From Pseudomonadota bacterium (lineage in GTDB: Bacteria > Pseudomonadota > Alphaproteobacteria > Rhodospirillales > Magnetospirillaceae), in the NCBI GenBank assembly GCA_021847015.1, contig JAJZVW010000003.1, positions 62,001 to 126,000 on the forward strand: a stretch of 64,000 nt of DNA, in the 5' to 3' direction. Positions 37,088-46,800 of the stretch are shown piece by piece (position 1 is the first letter of the stretch; the number at the start of each line of letters is the position of its first letter). A program made the position numbers and the translations under genes. The notes under the pieces were generated by a model. That model was not told the origin of the DNA and ran no database searches. It was given only the letters and a program-made list of their open reading frames with translations.

Positions 37088-37899
37088 GCGAAACGCTGGA
37101 GAAGGACGCCGGAATGCGGGCGCCGGCCGGCGAGCGGATCGCCAAACGCCTGGCGCGCGCCGGGCTGTGCTCGCGCCGGGATGCCGAACGCTGGATCGCG
37201 GAGGGGCGGGTTTCCGTCAACGGCCGTGTCCTCGCCACGCCCGCGGTGACCGTCGGCGACGACGACCGCATCGCCGTGGACGGCAAGCCGATTCCCGAGG
37301 CCGAACGCACCCGCCTGTGGCGCTACCACAAGCGGGCCGGATTGGTCACCACCCACCGGGACCCGCAGGGCCGGCCGACCGTGTTCGACCGCCTGCCCGA
37401 AGACATGCCGCGCGTGATTTCCGTGGGGCGGCTGGACCTCAATTCCGAAGGGCTGCTGCTGCTGACCAACGACGGCGCCCTGGCCCGCCGCCTGGAACTT
37501 CCCGCCGCCGGCTGGGTGCGCCGCTACCGCGTCCGCGTCCATGGCGAGATCGATGCCGCCCGCCTGGCGGCCCTGGAAAAGGGCGTCACCATCGACGGCG
37601 TCCGCTATGGGTCCATCAAGGCGGCGCTCGACCGCCAGCAAGGCTCTAACGCCTGGCTGACGGTGTCGCTGCAAGAGGGCAAGAACCGGGAAATCCGGCG
37701 GGTGATGGAGTACCTGGGCTGGCCCGTGACCCGGCTGATCCGGGTCGCCTACGGTCCCTTCCAATTGGGCAGCCTTCCCGAGGGAGCGGCGGAAGAGGTT
37801 CCCGGGAAGGTGGTCAAGGAGCAGTTGGGCCCGGCCAAACCCGCCAAGGCCAAGGACAACACCAAGGTGAAGCATGCGGATCATCGCCGGACGCCATAG
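37084..37899 (+). CDS. rluB: Ribosomal large subunit pseudouridine synthase B-like
   Basis: Pseudouridine synthase of the RluB/RsuA family (271 aa). An N-terminal S4 RNA-binding domain (RIAKRLARAGLCSRRDAERWIAEGRVSVNG) precedes the catalytic domain with the Asp in SVGRLDLNSEGLLLLTND and the late block EGKNREIRRVMEYLGW. A Lys/Ala-rich tail follows. RluB makes U2605 in E. coli 23S rRNA; the exact target here is inferred. Its 3' end overlaps rsmD by 26 bases in another frame. Confidence 0.92.
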   Translation: MSETLEKDAGMRAPAGERIAKRLARAGLCSRRDAERWIAEGRVSVNGRVLATPAVTVGDDDRIAVDGKPIPEAERTRLWRYHKRAGLVTTHRDPQGRPTVFDRLPEDMPRVISVGRLDLNSEGLLLLTNDGALARRLELPAAGWVRRYRVRVHGEIDAARLAALEKGVTIDGVRYGSIKAALDRQQGSNAWLTVSLQEGKNREIRRVMEYLGWPVTRLIRVAYGPFQLGSLPEGAAEEVPGKVVKEQLGPAKPAKAKDNTKVKHADHRRTP

Positions 37900-38422
37900 G
37901 GGACGCCGGCTGGCCGCTCCGGCCGGCCGCAACGCCCGCCCCACCTCGGACCGCGCCCGCGAGGCGCTGTTCAACATCCTTGCCCATTGGGACGGGGTCA
38001 CCCTGGACGGCGCCCGGGTCATCGATTGCTTCGCCGGCACCGGAGCCTTGGGGCTGGAGGCGCTGTCGCGGGGCGCCCGGCACGCGACCTTCGTGGAAAG
38101 CGATCCGGCGTCCCTCGCCGCGTTGGACGACAACATCGCCACTCTGGGCGAACGCCAGTCCACCACGGTGATCCGGGTCGACGCCACCCGCCTTCCCCCC
38201 GCGGAACTGCCCTGCCAAGTGGCGTTTCTCGATCCGCCGTACCACTCCGCCCTGGCCGGTCCGTGCCTGACGGCCCTCATCCACGGCGGATGGCTGGAAA
38301 AAGACGGCTTTGCGGTGGTGGAGGTGGCGGCCAAGGAAGCCTTCGCGCCGCCGCCGATGGTCCAAATCCTCGACGAGCGCACCTATGGGGCGGCGCGGCT
38401 GGTGTTCCTGCGCCGGAGCTAG
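37874..38422 (+). CDS. rsmD: 16S rRNA (guanine(966)-N(2))-methyltransferase
   Basis: SAM-dependent rRNA methyltransferase of 182 aa. It starts MRIIAGRHRGRRLAAP, continues with RPTSDRAREALFNIL, DCFAGTGALGLEALSRGA (SAM motif), and the catalytic VAFLDPPY. Full length. It overlaps rluB by 26 bases, a strong sign of a shared transcript: two rRNA modification enzymes made together. Confidence 0.95.
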   Translation: MRIIAGRHRGRRLAAPAGRNARPTSDRAREALFNILAHWDGVTLDGARVIDCFAGTGALGLEALSRGARHATFVESDPASLAALDDNIATLGERQSTTVIRVDATRLPPAELPCQVAFLDPPYHSALAGPCLTALIHGGWLEKDGFAVVEVAAKEAFAPPPMVQILDERTYGAARLVFLRRS

Positions 38423-38464
38423 ATTTGTCTTGGCCTCTGCCTAAGCGCAGGCTCCGCCTGCTTG

Positions 38465-38510
38465 GCCGCCGCCTCAACGGCGGCGGTGCACGATCCGAAG
38501 CAATCGGATC
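38465..38510. terminator. Two hairpins between convergent rsmD and marR-like genes
   Basis: GCCGCCGCCTCAACGGCGGC-type hairpin (stem CCGCCG / CGGCGG, about 38466-38486), then GATCCGA (38492-38498) with TCGGATC (38504-38510), loop AGCAA. The second hairpin ends five bases before the regulator stop. Neither has a T-run; bidirectional termination is plausible. Confidence 0.45.
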
Positions 38511-38515
38511 GCACT

Positions 38516-38887
38516 CTAACCGGCCGCTTCGTTGGCGATCCCGGCGGCGCTGACGATCAGGTCCCCGAATTCCCGCAGGAACACCGACCCTTTGACGGTG
38601 CGCTGCACCAGAACGCTGCGGCGGTCGTTGTCGTCCACCTTGCGCTTGATCAGCCCGAGTTCCGACAGGCGGTCGAGCGCGCGGGTAACCGCCGGCTTCG
38701 AGATGTTGAGCGTCTGGGCCAAACCGCGGACGGTGTGCGGAGGCGGCACCAGATAGACCGTCAGCATGAGCGCCATCTGCCGCGCCGACAGGTCGGGCCC
38801 GTCCCGCCGAACGCTGTCGACGATCGCCCCCCGCCACAGATGGAGCGCCTGAACCGCCGTCAACTGAAAGCCCATAGACCCATCCAT
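38516..38887 (-). CDS. MarR-family transcriptional regulator
   Basis: A 123-aa winged-helix regulator. LSARQMALMLTVYLVPPPHTVRGLAQTLNISKPAVTRALDRLSELGLIKRKVDDNDRRSVLVQRT-type sequence gives the recognition helix (SKPAVTRALDRL) and the wing (DDNDRRS). An ATG four codons inside (38875) is also possible. A palindrome overlaps the annotated start codon (38887-38903), which fits autorepression. The effector and other targets are not evident. Confidence 0.85.
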   Translation of the reverse strand: MDGSMGFQLTAVQALHLWRGAIVDSVRRDGPDLSARQMALMLTVYLVPPPHTVRGLAQTLNISKPAVTRALDRLSELGLIKRKVDDNDRRSVLVQRTVKGSVFLREFGDLIVSAAGIANEAAG

Positions 38888-38903
38888 TCGTTCCGCGGAC
38901 GAA
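38887..38903 (-). promoter_or_regulatory. Candidate operator of the MarR-type gene
   Basis: TTCGTTCCGCGGACGAA is a near-palindrome centred on CCGCGG with TTCGT / ACGAA-like arms, offset by one base. It overlaps the first annotated start codon. Autoregulation is inferred. Confidence 0.4.
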
Positions 38904-39039
38904 ATCTTTTATCCTACCGGCAGAGCACCGGCAATGCCCCGATGCGGGGGCACGGCCCGATTCTCGCCGTTTGCTGGCGCAACACGACTCCTGCCTATCG
39001 GCTGGTTAAATTGTAATGAAGGCCGCCCCGATTTCCGGG

Positions 39040-40428
39040 TCAACGCCTCGGAAAACGCTTGGCCATCATGGAGAACAGGGCACGCAGAGCCATCGCCTCG
39101 CCGCCTTCGGGCCGTCCGGGACGCCCGGCGGTGTTCCAGGCCATGAGGTCCAGATGGGCCCAGGGAATCCCCGCCGGCACGAATTCCTGGAGGAACAAAG
39201 CGGCGGTTATGGCTCCGGCGTAACTGCCCTCCGACACGCTGGCGATATCGGCGACCTTGCTGTCCAGCATGCGCCGGTAAGGCTTGAACAGGGGAAGCCG
39301 CCACATGGGATCGGCCTCGGCTTCGCCGGCGCCGAGGATGTCGGCCGCCAGGGCCTCGTCGTTGCAGAACAGCGCCGGAAGATCGGTCCCGAGAGCGGCG
39401 CGGGCGGCCCCGGTGAGGGTGGCGACGTCGATCAGCATCGCGGGGGTCTCCGTCGCCGCCTCGGCCAGGGCATCGGCAAGGATGAGCCGCCCCTCGGCAT
39501 CGGTATTGCCGATTTCGACGGTGATGCCCTTCTTGGTCCTCAACACGTCGAGCGGCCGGATGGCATCGCCCGAGACGGCGTTCTCGACCGCGGGAACCAG
39601 CACCCGCAGCCGCACGGGCAGGCCCGAATCCATGATCAGGGACGCCAGGCCCAAAGCATGCGCGGCGCCCCCCATGTCCTTCTTCATCAGCTTCATGTTG
39701 GCGGACGGTTTGATGTCGAGGCCGCCCGAATCGAAGCACACCCCCTTGCCCACCACCGTCACCTTGGGCGCGTCCGGGTCTCCCCACACCAGATCGACAA
39801 GCCGTGGCTGGCGGTGCGGAGCGGCCGCGCGACCCACGGCGTGGATGCAGTGGTAGCCTTCGGCCAGCAGTCCTTCCCCGCCGACCACGCGGACCGACGC
39901 GGAATGGCGGGCGGCGAGTTCCGCCGCGGCCGCCGCCAGTTCCGCCGGTCCCATATCGGCGGCGGGCGTATTGATGAGGTCGCGCACCAGGGTGATGGCC
40001 GCGGCGAGGCGCTCCACCTGGGGCCGGTCGGCGGCCTCAGGCCAGACCAGCTTGGGCCAGTCGCGCCCGTCGCGGCTCTTGTACCGGCCGAAGGCATAGG
40101 TGGCGAGCGTCCAGCCCAGCGCGGCCCAGTTGGCGGCCGGCATCGCCATCCCCTGGGCGAGGCGGTACGCCCCGGCCGGAAGTTTGGACGGCAACGCAGC
40201 GAACGACCATGGGTCCTCCTCGTCGCCCAGGCCGACCAGCACCGACGCCAATCCGCCCTTCTCGTCGGGAACCGGGCAGACGGCTCCCGCCTCGGCGGCG
40301 AAGCCCGACGCCCGCACCCACACGCCCACCCGCTCCGGAGCGGAGGCCAGCCATTCCCCCAGGCCCGGTTTGCGGATCGGCACCAGATCGATTGCGCCGG
40401 TTCCCGCTTCGACAATATGCTCTGCCAC
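39040..40428 (-). CDS. M17 family leucyl aminopeptidase
   Basis: Cytosolic metallo-aminopeptidase (462 aa). The GTG start at 40428 is chosen because GGAGGCGGAGC precedes it. The catalytic domain shows VVGKGVCFDSGGLDIKPS (Lys and Asp ligands), MKKDMGGAA, and the family signature NTDAEGRLILADAL, then TLTGAARAALGTDLPALF. The N-terminal domain is shorter and less conserved than in PepA, as in the PepB-like branch. Probable role: release of N-terminal residues from peptides. Divergent from the GST gene. Confidence 0.92.
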   Translation of the reverse strand: MAEHIVEAGTGAIDLVPIRKPGLGEWLASAPERVGVWVRASGFAAEAGAVCPVPDEKGGLASVLVGLGDEEDPWSFAALPSKLPAGAYRLAQGMAMPAANWAALGWTLATYAFGRYKSRDGRDWPKLVWPEAADRPQVERLAAAITLVRDLINTPAADMGPAELAAAAAELAARHSASVRVVGGEGLLAEGYHCIHAVGRAAAPHRQPRLVDLVWGDPDAPKVTVVGKGVCFDSGGLDIKPSANMKLMKKDMGGAAHALGLASLIMDSGLPVRLRVLVPAVENAVSGDAIRPLDVLRTKKGITVEIGNTDAEGRLILADALAEAATETPAMLIDVATLTGAARAALGTDLPALFCNDEALAADILGAGEAEADPMWRLPLFKPYRRMLDSKVADIASVSEGSYAGAITAALFLQEFVPAGIPWAHLDLMAWNTAGRPGRPEGGEAMALRALFSMMAKRFPRR

Positions 40429-40561
40429 GCTCCGCCTCCGTTTGCGCACGTCCGATCAGAACATGGCGAAACTTGCGCCGCGGGGAAAGAGCCGAACGTC
40501 CGGTCTTGCGGCCACCGCCGTCCCAGGTCATCATCCACCCTCAACCAATTGGAGAGAGAGC

Positions 40562-41206
40562 ATGTCCGAGACCTTGACCCTGGTGATCGGCACCCGGCGG
40601 CTGTCGTCGTGGTCGCTGAGGCCCTGGCTGGCGCTCCGAATGGCGGGGGCGGCGTTCAAGGAGATCGAGATCGCGCTCCGCCAGCCCGACACCAAGGCGC
40701 GCATCCTTGAATTCTCCCCCTCCGGCAAGGTGCCGCTGCTGATCCATGGCGACGTGAAGGTCTGGGACTCGCTGGCCATTTGCGAGTACGCCCACGAGCT
40801 GTTCCCCGGCGCCGGGCTGTGGCCCGACGACGCGAAGGCCCGCGCGGTCGCCCGTGCCGTCGCGGCGGAAATGCATTCGGGTTTCCCCAATTTGCGCTCC
40901 GTCTGCGCGATGGATGTTTGCGCCACGACGCCGCTGGGCGAGGTTCCACCCGAGGTCGCCGCGGAAACCGGACGAATCCGTGCGGTCTGGGCCGACTGCC
41001 GCCAGCGTTTCGGCGCGAAGGCCACGGGCAAGAACGCGGGCCCTTTCCTGTTCGGGCGCTTCACCATCGCCGACGCCATGTATGCCCCGGTGGTTACCCG
41101 CTTCACCACCTACGCCCTGCCTCAGGACGCGACGTCCCAGGCCTATTGCGACGCGATTTGGGGATTGCCGCCGATGCGGTCCTGGCGCGAGAGCGCCTGC
41201 CTTTGA
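40562..41206 (+). CDS. Glutathione S-transferase family protein
   Basis: A 214-aa GST. The thioredoxin-like N-terminus reads LVIGTRRLSSWSLRPWLALRMAG, with the serine pair where cytosolic GSTs have their catalytic Ser/Tyr/Cys, then SGKVPLLIHGDVKVWDSLAICEYAHELFP (glutathione-binding cis-Pro and Asp-Ser). The C-terminal helical domain ends FTIADAMYAPVVTRF. It resembles the maleylacetoacetate-isomerase/YfcF-like branch. The substrate is unknown. GGAGAGAG precedes the ATG. Confidence 0.9.
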   Translation: MSETLTLVIGTRRLSSWSLRPWLALRMAGAAFKEIEIALRQPDTKARILEFSPSGKVPLLIHGDVKVWDSLAICEYAHELFPGAGLWPDDAKARAVARAVAAEMHSGFPNLRSVCAMDVCATTPLGEVPPEVAAETGRIRAVWADCRQRFGAKATGKNAGPFLFGRFTIADAMYAPVVTRFTTYALPQDATSQAYCDAIWGLPPMRSWRESACL

Positions 41207-41210
41207 CACG

Positions 41211-41236
41211 CGGCCGCCACCCCCGGGCGGCGGCCG
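41211..41236. terminator. GC-rich hairpin between convergent GST and TAXI genes
   Basis: CGGCCGCC (41211-41218) is complementary to GGCGGCCG (41229-41236), loop of ten bases. No T-run. It occupies half of the 53-base convergent gap. Confidence 0.4.
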
Positions 41237-41259
41237 TCGTCGGCGGATGCCCCCGCCCA

Positions 41260-42291
41260 TCAATGGGCCAATTGGGCCTTCGCGTAGTAGGCAGCGGCTC
41301 CGGGATGCAGCTCTATGCCGAGCTTGGGCGGCGAATCGGCGTCGAGCCCGATAAGCCTGCCGTGATGGACGCCGTTGACCAACAGCTTCTGGGTCGACGG
41401 ATGCCACAGCGCGCGGGTGATGCCGGCGACGAGGTCCTTGTCCTCCTCGGCCGAGGTGACCAGCATGACTCCGATTCCCAGCGTCTTGACCGCTTGGGTC
41501 ACGCCCTCGTAGGCGTCGGCGCGGATTTCGCTGTCGGTGAAGAACGGATACTGGGTCCGGAGCGCGTCAACTTGCGGCCCGGTCAGCGGCAGCAGGGCGA
41601 TGGGCGTCGTCCGGGCCAGTTCGCTGACCGCCGGAATCGGCCAGCCCTCCACCGTCAGGAAGGCGTCGATCTGGCCCGCGGCCAGGGCGTCCGCCGCGGC
41701 CAAGGGATTCATGTTCCGAATGGCCGTTCGGCCGTCCGACAATCCATAGGCGGCCAGCACCAGCCGGCCCGGCGCCAGAGCCCCCAGCTCGCTGTCGTCG
41801 ACCGCGACCCGCTTGCCGGCCAGATCCTTGATGCCCAGAAGCTTGGCGTCCTTGCGGACGACCAGATGAAGGCTTTGCGGATAGACCATGGCGATGGCGC
41901 GAAGATTCGTCACCGGCTTGTCCTTGAAGACGCCCACGCCACGGACCGCCCAATAGGCGGCGTCCGCATCGACCAGGGCGGCATCGAGCCTGTGATCGGC
42001 CACATCACGGATGTTGGCGACCGAACCGGCGGTGGACTTCGCCACGGCCACCAGTCCCGGCACGCCGCAAGACCCGCCCTTTTCGCATTCGCGCGAACCG
42101 GGGGGATTGGAAATGGCGTTGGCGATCAGGCCGCCCAAGGGAAAACGGGCCTCGCCGGTGGGACCCGTCCCCAATTGGAAGAAACGGAGTTCCTCGGCGC
42201 CCAGCCCGCCCGCCAACAGCGACAGGACGGCGGCGAGCGCGAACAGGCGGAAGCGGCGAACTCTGCGGCGGACGGGGAACACGGATCCCAC
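41260..42291 (-). CDS. TAXI-family TRAP transporter solute-binding protein
   Basis: Periplasmic binding protein of the TAXI type (343 aa). The GTG at 42291 is chosen for its GGAGG at seven bases and because it opens a signal peptide (VGSVFPVRRRVRRFRLFALAAVLSLLAGGLGA). The mature protein begins EELRFFQLGTGPTGE, and TAXI-like blocks include KSTAGSVANIRDV, DLAGKRVAVDDSELG and VNGVHHGRLIGLDAD. Ligands of the family include glutamate-like and other carboxylates. No fused DctQM membrane gene is adjacent, so the transporter partner must be elsewhere, or the protein is a sensor-type orphan. Confidence 0.85.
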   Translation of the reverse strand: MGSVFPVRRRVRRFRLFALAAVLSLLAGGLGAEELRFFQLGTGPTGEARFPLGGLIANAISNPPGSRECEKGGSCGVPGLVAVAKSTAGSVANIRDVADHRLDAALVDADAAYWAVRGVGVFKDKPVTNLRAIAMVYPQSLHLVVRKDAKLLGIKDLAGKRVAVDDSELGALAPGRLVLAAYGLSDGRTAIRNMNPLAAADALAAGQIDAFLTVEGWPIPAVSELARTTPIALLPLTGPQVDALRTQYPFFTDSEIRADAYEGVTQAVKTLGIGVMLVTSAEEDKDLVAGITRALWHPSTQKLLVNGVHHGRLIGLDADSPPKLGIELHPGAAAYYAKAQLAH

Positions 42292-42349
42292 GGCGGACCT
42301 CCAACGGCGGCAATTTCGGAGTACAGGCGGCAACACGCCGCCGATGGAC

Positions 42350-42386
42350 ATTATACACTCGGGACATGAACCGTTCCTTATATAAT
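42350..42386. promoter_or_regulatory. Divergent -10 boxes between TAXI gene and orf340
   Basis: TATAAT on the minus strand (42355-42350) and TATAAT on the plus strand (42381-42386) lie 25 bases apart in an AT-rich interval. Good -35 boxes are not obvious for either, so activator dependence is possible. Confidence 0.45.
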
Positions 42387-42479
42387 CGGACCGCCTTACG
42401 CGATCGAAAATCATCTTGACCATTTTCCCCGCTTGGCATTGCGGGCAATATAGAGCAGCGAAAAAACTGGCCGGGTCCC

Positions 42480-43502
42480 ATGGAAGACGAGCTGCAACCC
42501 ATTTCCGACAGCGATATGGATTCGATGTTCATTCTACCGCTGTCGATCATCCCGCTGGAGACGCCGGCGCTGCAAAGCGCGAAGCTGATAAAAAACGTCC
42601 GCCTGAAAAGCGTGATCGAGATCTTTTCGGACATGCAGACGGGGTCCGGCCAGGTTGAGGTCGAAGACCTGCCGAAGATGTTCGGGTGGCCGCCGGACAT
42701 CCTGCACCCGGACCTCGGCGTGCTGCGGCGGCTCGCCCTTCTGCCCAGTTACGACGTGTACTCGTTGCGCATTTCTCTCCGCGAGCACGGCATTACGGTC
42801 AACGACTTCGCTTCGCTCAAGCTCAGTCCCGAGAAGGCGAAGGACCTGACCAAGTACATGCTCATGTTCACCCGGCCGCTCGTGCGGCTGATCTACGCGG
42901 ACGAGCAGGTCAGCGTGGACAGCTACGATGACCTCCTGAAGCTCTTCCGCGATCCCGACGTTCGCAAGGCACGCCAACGGCTGGAGCAAATGGCGAACAG
43001 TCTCGGCATCGAGATTCACGAGGTGCCGCGCTTCCTGGAAGACTACGGGGACACCTTCCTCGCGCTCAGCTATTTCCGTCATTGCCTTGACCGGCTGGAG
43101 CCCTATTTCACGGCCTGCGTCGATGCGCTCGACCCCATTCGGAAGCATTTCCAGCTCAAGCAGAACGTCAACCTGATGAAAACCTGCGATTTCATCGAGG
43201 AGGTCATCAATTCGATAAGCGCCAGCATTACCGGCCGGCTCGAGGTCTTCGAGAAGCGCACCCGCGATATGTGGAACAACATTTCCCAGGAAGAATTTCG
43301 CACCGTGAAGGGGATGATCGAGCGCTACCATGTGACCATTGGCGGCGCGCTATGCGGACTTACGGTGAAGATGAACTCCTTCGCCCGCACATTCCCGCGT
43401 CCCAATGTCGGCGGCCCAATCAAGCGGGCGGATTTCATGATGGCGGAGATGCTGCAAGGCATCGAACTGATTCGCGACAGCGAGAAGAAATTCGCGCCCT
43501 GA
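42480..43502 (+). CDS. Hypothetical protein, 340 aa, in signalling cluster
   Basis: I do not recognise this protein. It has no signal peptide or membrane segment and looks almost entirely helical, with charged amphipathic stretches (KLSPEKAKDLTKYMLMFTRPLVRLIYADEQ; a run near 165-180; TCDFIEEVINSISASITGRLEVFEKRTRDMW near 235-270 could be coiled coil). The first 60 residues are acidic. It is convergent with the receiver gene next door, so not in the same operon, but its place beside the c-di-GMP and chemotaxis genes hints at signalling or motility. Confidence 0.65.
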   Translation: MEDELQPISDSDMDSMFILPLSIIPLETPALQSAKLIKNVRLKSVIEIFSDMQTGSGQVEVEDLPKMFGWPPDILHPDLGVLRRLALLPSYDVYSLRISLREHGITVNDFASLKLSPEKAKDLTKYMLMFTRPLVRLIYADEQVSVDSYDDLLKLFRDPDVRKARQRLEQMANSLGIEIHEVPRFLEDYGDTFLALSYFRHCLDRLEPYFTACVDALDPIRKHFQLKQNVNLMKTCDFIEEVINSISASITGRLEVFEKRTRDMWNNISQEEFRTVKGMIERYHVTIGGALCGLTVKMNSFARTFPRPNVGGPIKRADFMMAEMLQGIELIRDSEKKFAP

Positions 43503-43507
43503 CGCGA

Positions 43508-43876
43508 TCAGGAGGCGCAATAGCCGGCGACGTCGTCGAGAAGCTTGCGTATCGAGATCGGCTTCGTGATGACCTGGTCGAAGCCTTCCTTGAGGAAAGC
43601 CGCAACGGAATCGGGATCCGCGAAAGCGGTGACCGCCACGACGGTCACCGAGGCGGTGCGGGCGTCACCTTTCAGCAGCTTCAGCAAATCCACGCCGGAC
43701 CGTGTGGGCAACTGGATATCCATGAGCACGAGCTTCGCGCCGCTGCCGGCCGCCAGCTCCACCAAGCCTTCTCCGTCGGGCGACTTGACCGTCCGGTATC
43801 CGGCGATGGACAGCGCCTGGTCGAGCAGCTTCATGTTCATCACATTGTCTTCGACGATGACGACGGTCCCCGTCAT
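43508..43876 (-). CDS. Single-domain response regulator (DivK-like)
   Basis: Stand-alone receiver of 122 aa. It has the acidic pair in VIVEDNVMN, phospho-acceptor Asp in KLVLMDIQLP, the Thr of VAVTAFA and the Lys of ITKPIS, so phosphorylation should be possible. No output domain. The start overlaps the stop of the upstream PAS/GGDEF/EAL gene (ATGA), implying a fixed stoichiometry with that protein. The MDIQLP wording resembles DivK-type receivers. Confidence 0.92.
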   Translation of the reverse strand: MTGTVVIVEDNVMNMKLLDQALSIAGYRTVKSPDGEGLVELAAGSGAKLVLMDIQLPTRSGVDLLKLLKGDARTASVTVVAVTAFADPDSVAAFLKEGFDQVITKPISIRKLLDDVAGYCAS

Positions 43877-46800
43877 GAACGCGCTCCCTGCGGCGGCCTG
43901 GCATGTTGGATTTGCATACCATCCCGCGCGACGACCTCGTAGCTGGCGGCGAAAGCCCGGAACTCGGATGCCGGCATCGGCCGCCCGACGAGATATCCTT
44001 GTATCTCGTCGCAGCCCTGGCGCGCCAACAATTTGGCCTGGGCCTCGGTCTCCACGCCTTCGGCAATGGTCTTGAGCGACAACGAGTGAGCGAGCGAAAT
44101 GATCGCGTTGGCGATGACGCGGCCATCCTGATCATGATCGAGATCGCGAATGAACGTCCGGTCGATCTTGACGGTATGCACCGGAAAACGCTTCAGATAC
44201 GCGAGGGACGAATATCCCGTGCCGAAATCGTCGATGGACAGGGTGACACCCAGGTCCGCGAGATCCCTGAGGAGCTGAAGCGCCCCCTCGCCGTCCATCA
44301 TCAGGATGCTCTCGGTGAGCTCGAGGTCCAGCATGCCGGGATCGATTCCCGCTTCGGCGATCGCCTCGGCGACCTGCCCGGCGAGGTTGGGTTCGCGAAA
44401 CTGGCGGCCCGAGATGTTGACGCCCAGCCGGAGCGGCGGCAATCCGCTGTCCGCCCACACTTTCAACTGCGCGCAGGCGGTCCGCAGAACCCACGCCCCG
44501 ATCGGCACGATCAGTCCGGTCTCCTCGGCCAAGGGGATGAACCGGTCGGGCGCGATGATCCCCAATTCCGGATGCCGCCAGCGGATCAGGGCTTCGGCCC
44601 CGATCAGATAATTGTCGGCAAGACGAACCTGGGGCTGGTAAAACAGCTCGAAGCGCTCGGATTTCAAGGCTTCCTGGAGCGACCGTTCCAGGGTCAGGCG
44701 CTCGCTGACGGCGAAGGACATCGCCGCTTCGAAGAAACCGAGGCGGCCGCCGGGTTGGCGTTTGACCGTGTGCAGCGCCATCTCCGCCTTCCGCAGCAAC
44801 TCGTGCGCTTCGTCACCATCGCGGGGAAAGACCGAGATGCCGATGTCGGCCATCACCGACAGCTCGGTGCTCTCGATGTGGTACGGTTTGGCCAGTACCT
44901 CCTGGATGGCGTCGACGGCGCGCGCAACGGCGCCGAGATCGGCAAGCTGCGGCAGGACGGCCGCGAATTCGTCGCCGCCGAGACGCGCCGCCGTGCCGAC
45001 CGCCGACACCGCATGGGTCAAACGGCGCGCGGTCTCGCACAGCAACTGGTTGCCGGCCTCATGCCCGAGGGAATCGTTGATGGTGGTGAAACCATCGAGA
45101 TCGACGGTCAGGACGGCGACATGGTGGCCCCTGCCCCGGGCCTGCACCAGCGTCTGGGACAGCCGGTCCGCCAGTAGGGCGCGGTTGGGCAGGTCGGTGA
45201 GGGGATCGTGGTTGGCCAGATACGCCACCCGCTGGGCCAGCGCCTTGCTCTCGCTGAGATCGCGAATCGTCCCGGTGAACAGGCGGCTGGCACCGAGCGC
45301 GAGTTCGGCCACCGAGAGATGAACCGGGAATTCGCTACCATCCCCGCGGCGGGCCATGACCTCGCCGCCGCTGCGGTCGCCGTCCCTGAGGAAACGGTGG
45401 AAGCAGCCTTGGGGATGGCTTGCCTCACCGGCACCTGCGGGATCGGGCATCAGGACCGAGATGCCGGTGCCGATGACGTCCGACAGCGGATAGCCGAAAA
45501 TTCGCTCCACGGACAGGTTGGCGTTCAGGATGGTGCCATCCTCGTCGATGGTGATGATGGCGTCCAACACGGTATCCATGATGGCGCGGATACGGTGTTC
45601 GCGTGCGGCCACCGCGCGCATCGCCGCCGTGACCTCGGTGATGTCGCGCCCGACCAGGAGAGTCGCGGTGCGGCCGTCGCGCGTCAACGGCACGGCCGAA
45701 AGCTCGAGGTCCCGTGTCCGCCCCGCGAAGGTGACGATCTGCACCGGGACCGGATGTTCCTCGGCATAGAGCGTGTCGAGCCCGCCGCCGATGGCGGCGC
45801 GCGAGCGCTCGTGGACGAAATCCAGGAACGGCCGCCCCTCGCAGGCCTCGGCCGCCGGGGCCCGCAGCATCCCCGCACCGGCGATGTTGATGCGTTCGAT
45901 CACCCCATCCACGCAAACGCAGATCAGGTCCGGCGACAACTCCACCAGATCGCGATAGGAGGATTGATCCTTGAGCAGGACGGTTTCCAGCATCGACACA
46001 TCGGTGATGCGGTCGATGAGCTTCAATATTTGGACGCCGGAATTGTTGACGGCCTCCGCGAAGTCCCGGTATCGGGCCGGCTGGATCGGCCCCAGCATTT
46101 CGCTGGCGATCATTTCCGCAAAGCCGACCACATCGTTGAGCGGCGTGCGGATATCACGGCTCATCCGGGCCATGAATTCCGTCTTGGCACGGTTGGCCAG
46201 ATCGGCCTCCTCCTTGGCCTCGGCCAATTTGGCGGCGGCGGCGCGTTCGGCCGTGATTTCGCGGATGAACACGGCGCAGCGGTGGTCGTTCGCGGCTGCC
46301 CCGGCCACGGCCAGAAGGCGATTGGCGAACCACCGGGAGCCGTCGCCGTCTTCGAATTCGACGGTCCGCCCGCTCTGGAGCGCCTCGGCGAACGCGGCCC
46401 GGCGGCGCCCCGCCAGAGCCGGCGGCAACAGCGAGAAAAAGTCGGCGCCGACCAGTTTCGCCGCTGGACGGCCGAAGTACTCGCTGGCATGGGCATTGAG
46501 AGTAACCACCCGGCCGGCCGCGTCCAACAGCAGCGCCAGGTCGTGACTCGCATCCAGCAGGGCCTGCGCGGTTCGATGCGAAGCGTCCAAAGCGGTCTGG
46601 GATTGCTGGCGCTCGACGGCGTGGCAGATGACGCGCGGCAGAAGCTCCAGCCCCGCCAAAGACTTGACGACGTAATCCTGGGCCCCCGCCCGTATCGCGT
46701 CCTGGGCCACCTGTTCATCGTCCAGTCCGGTCAAGACCACCAGCGCGATCGCTGGCGCCGCCGTCCTCAGCCGGAACACCGCATCGAGACCGGCCGCATC

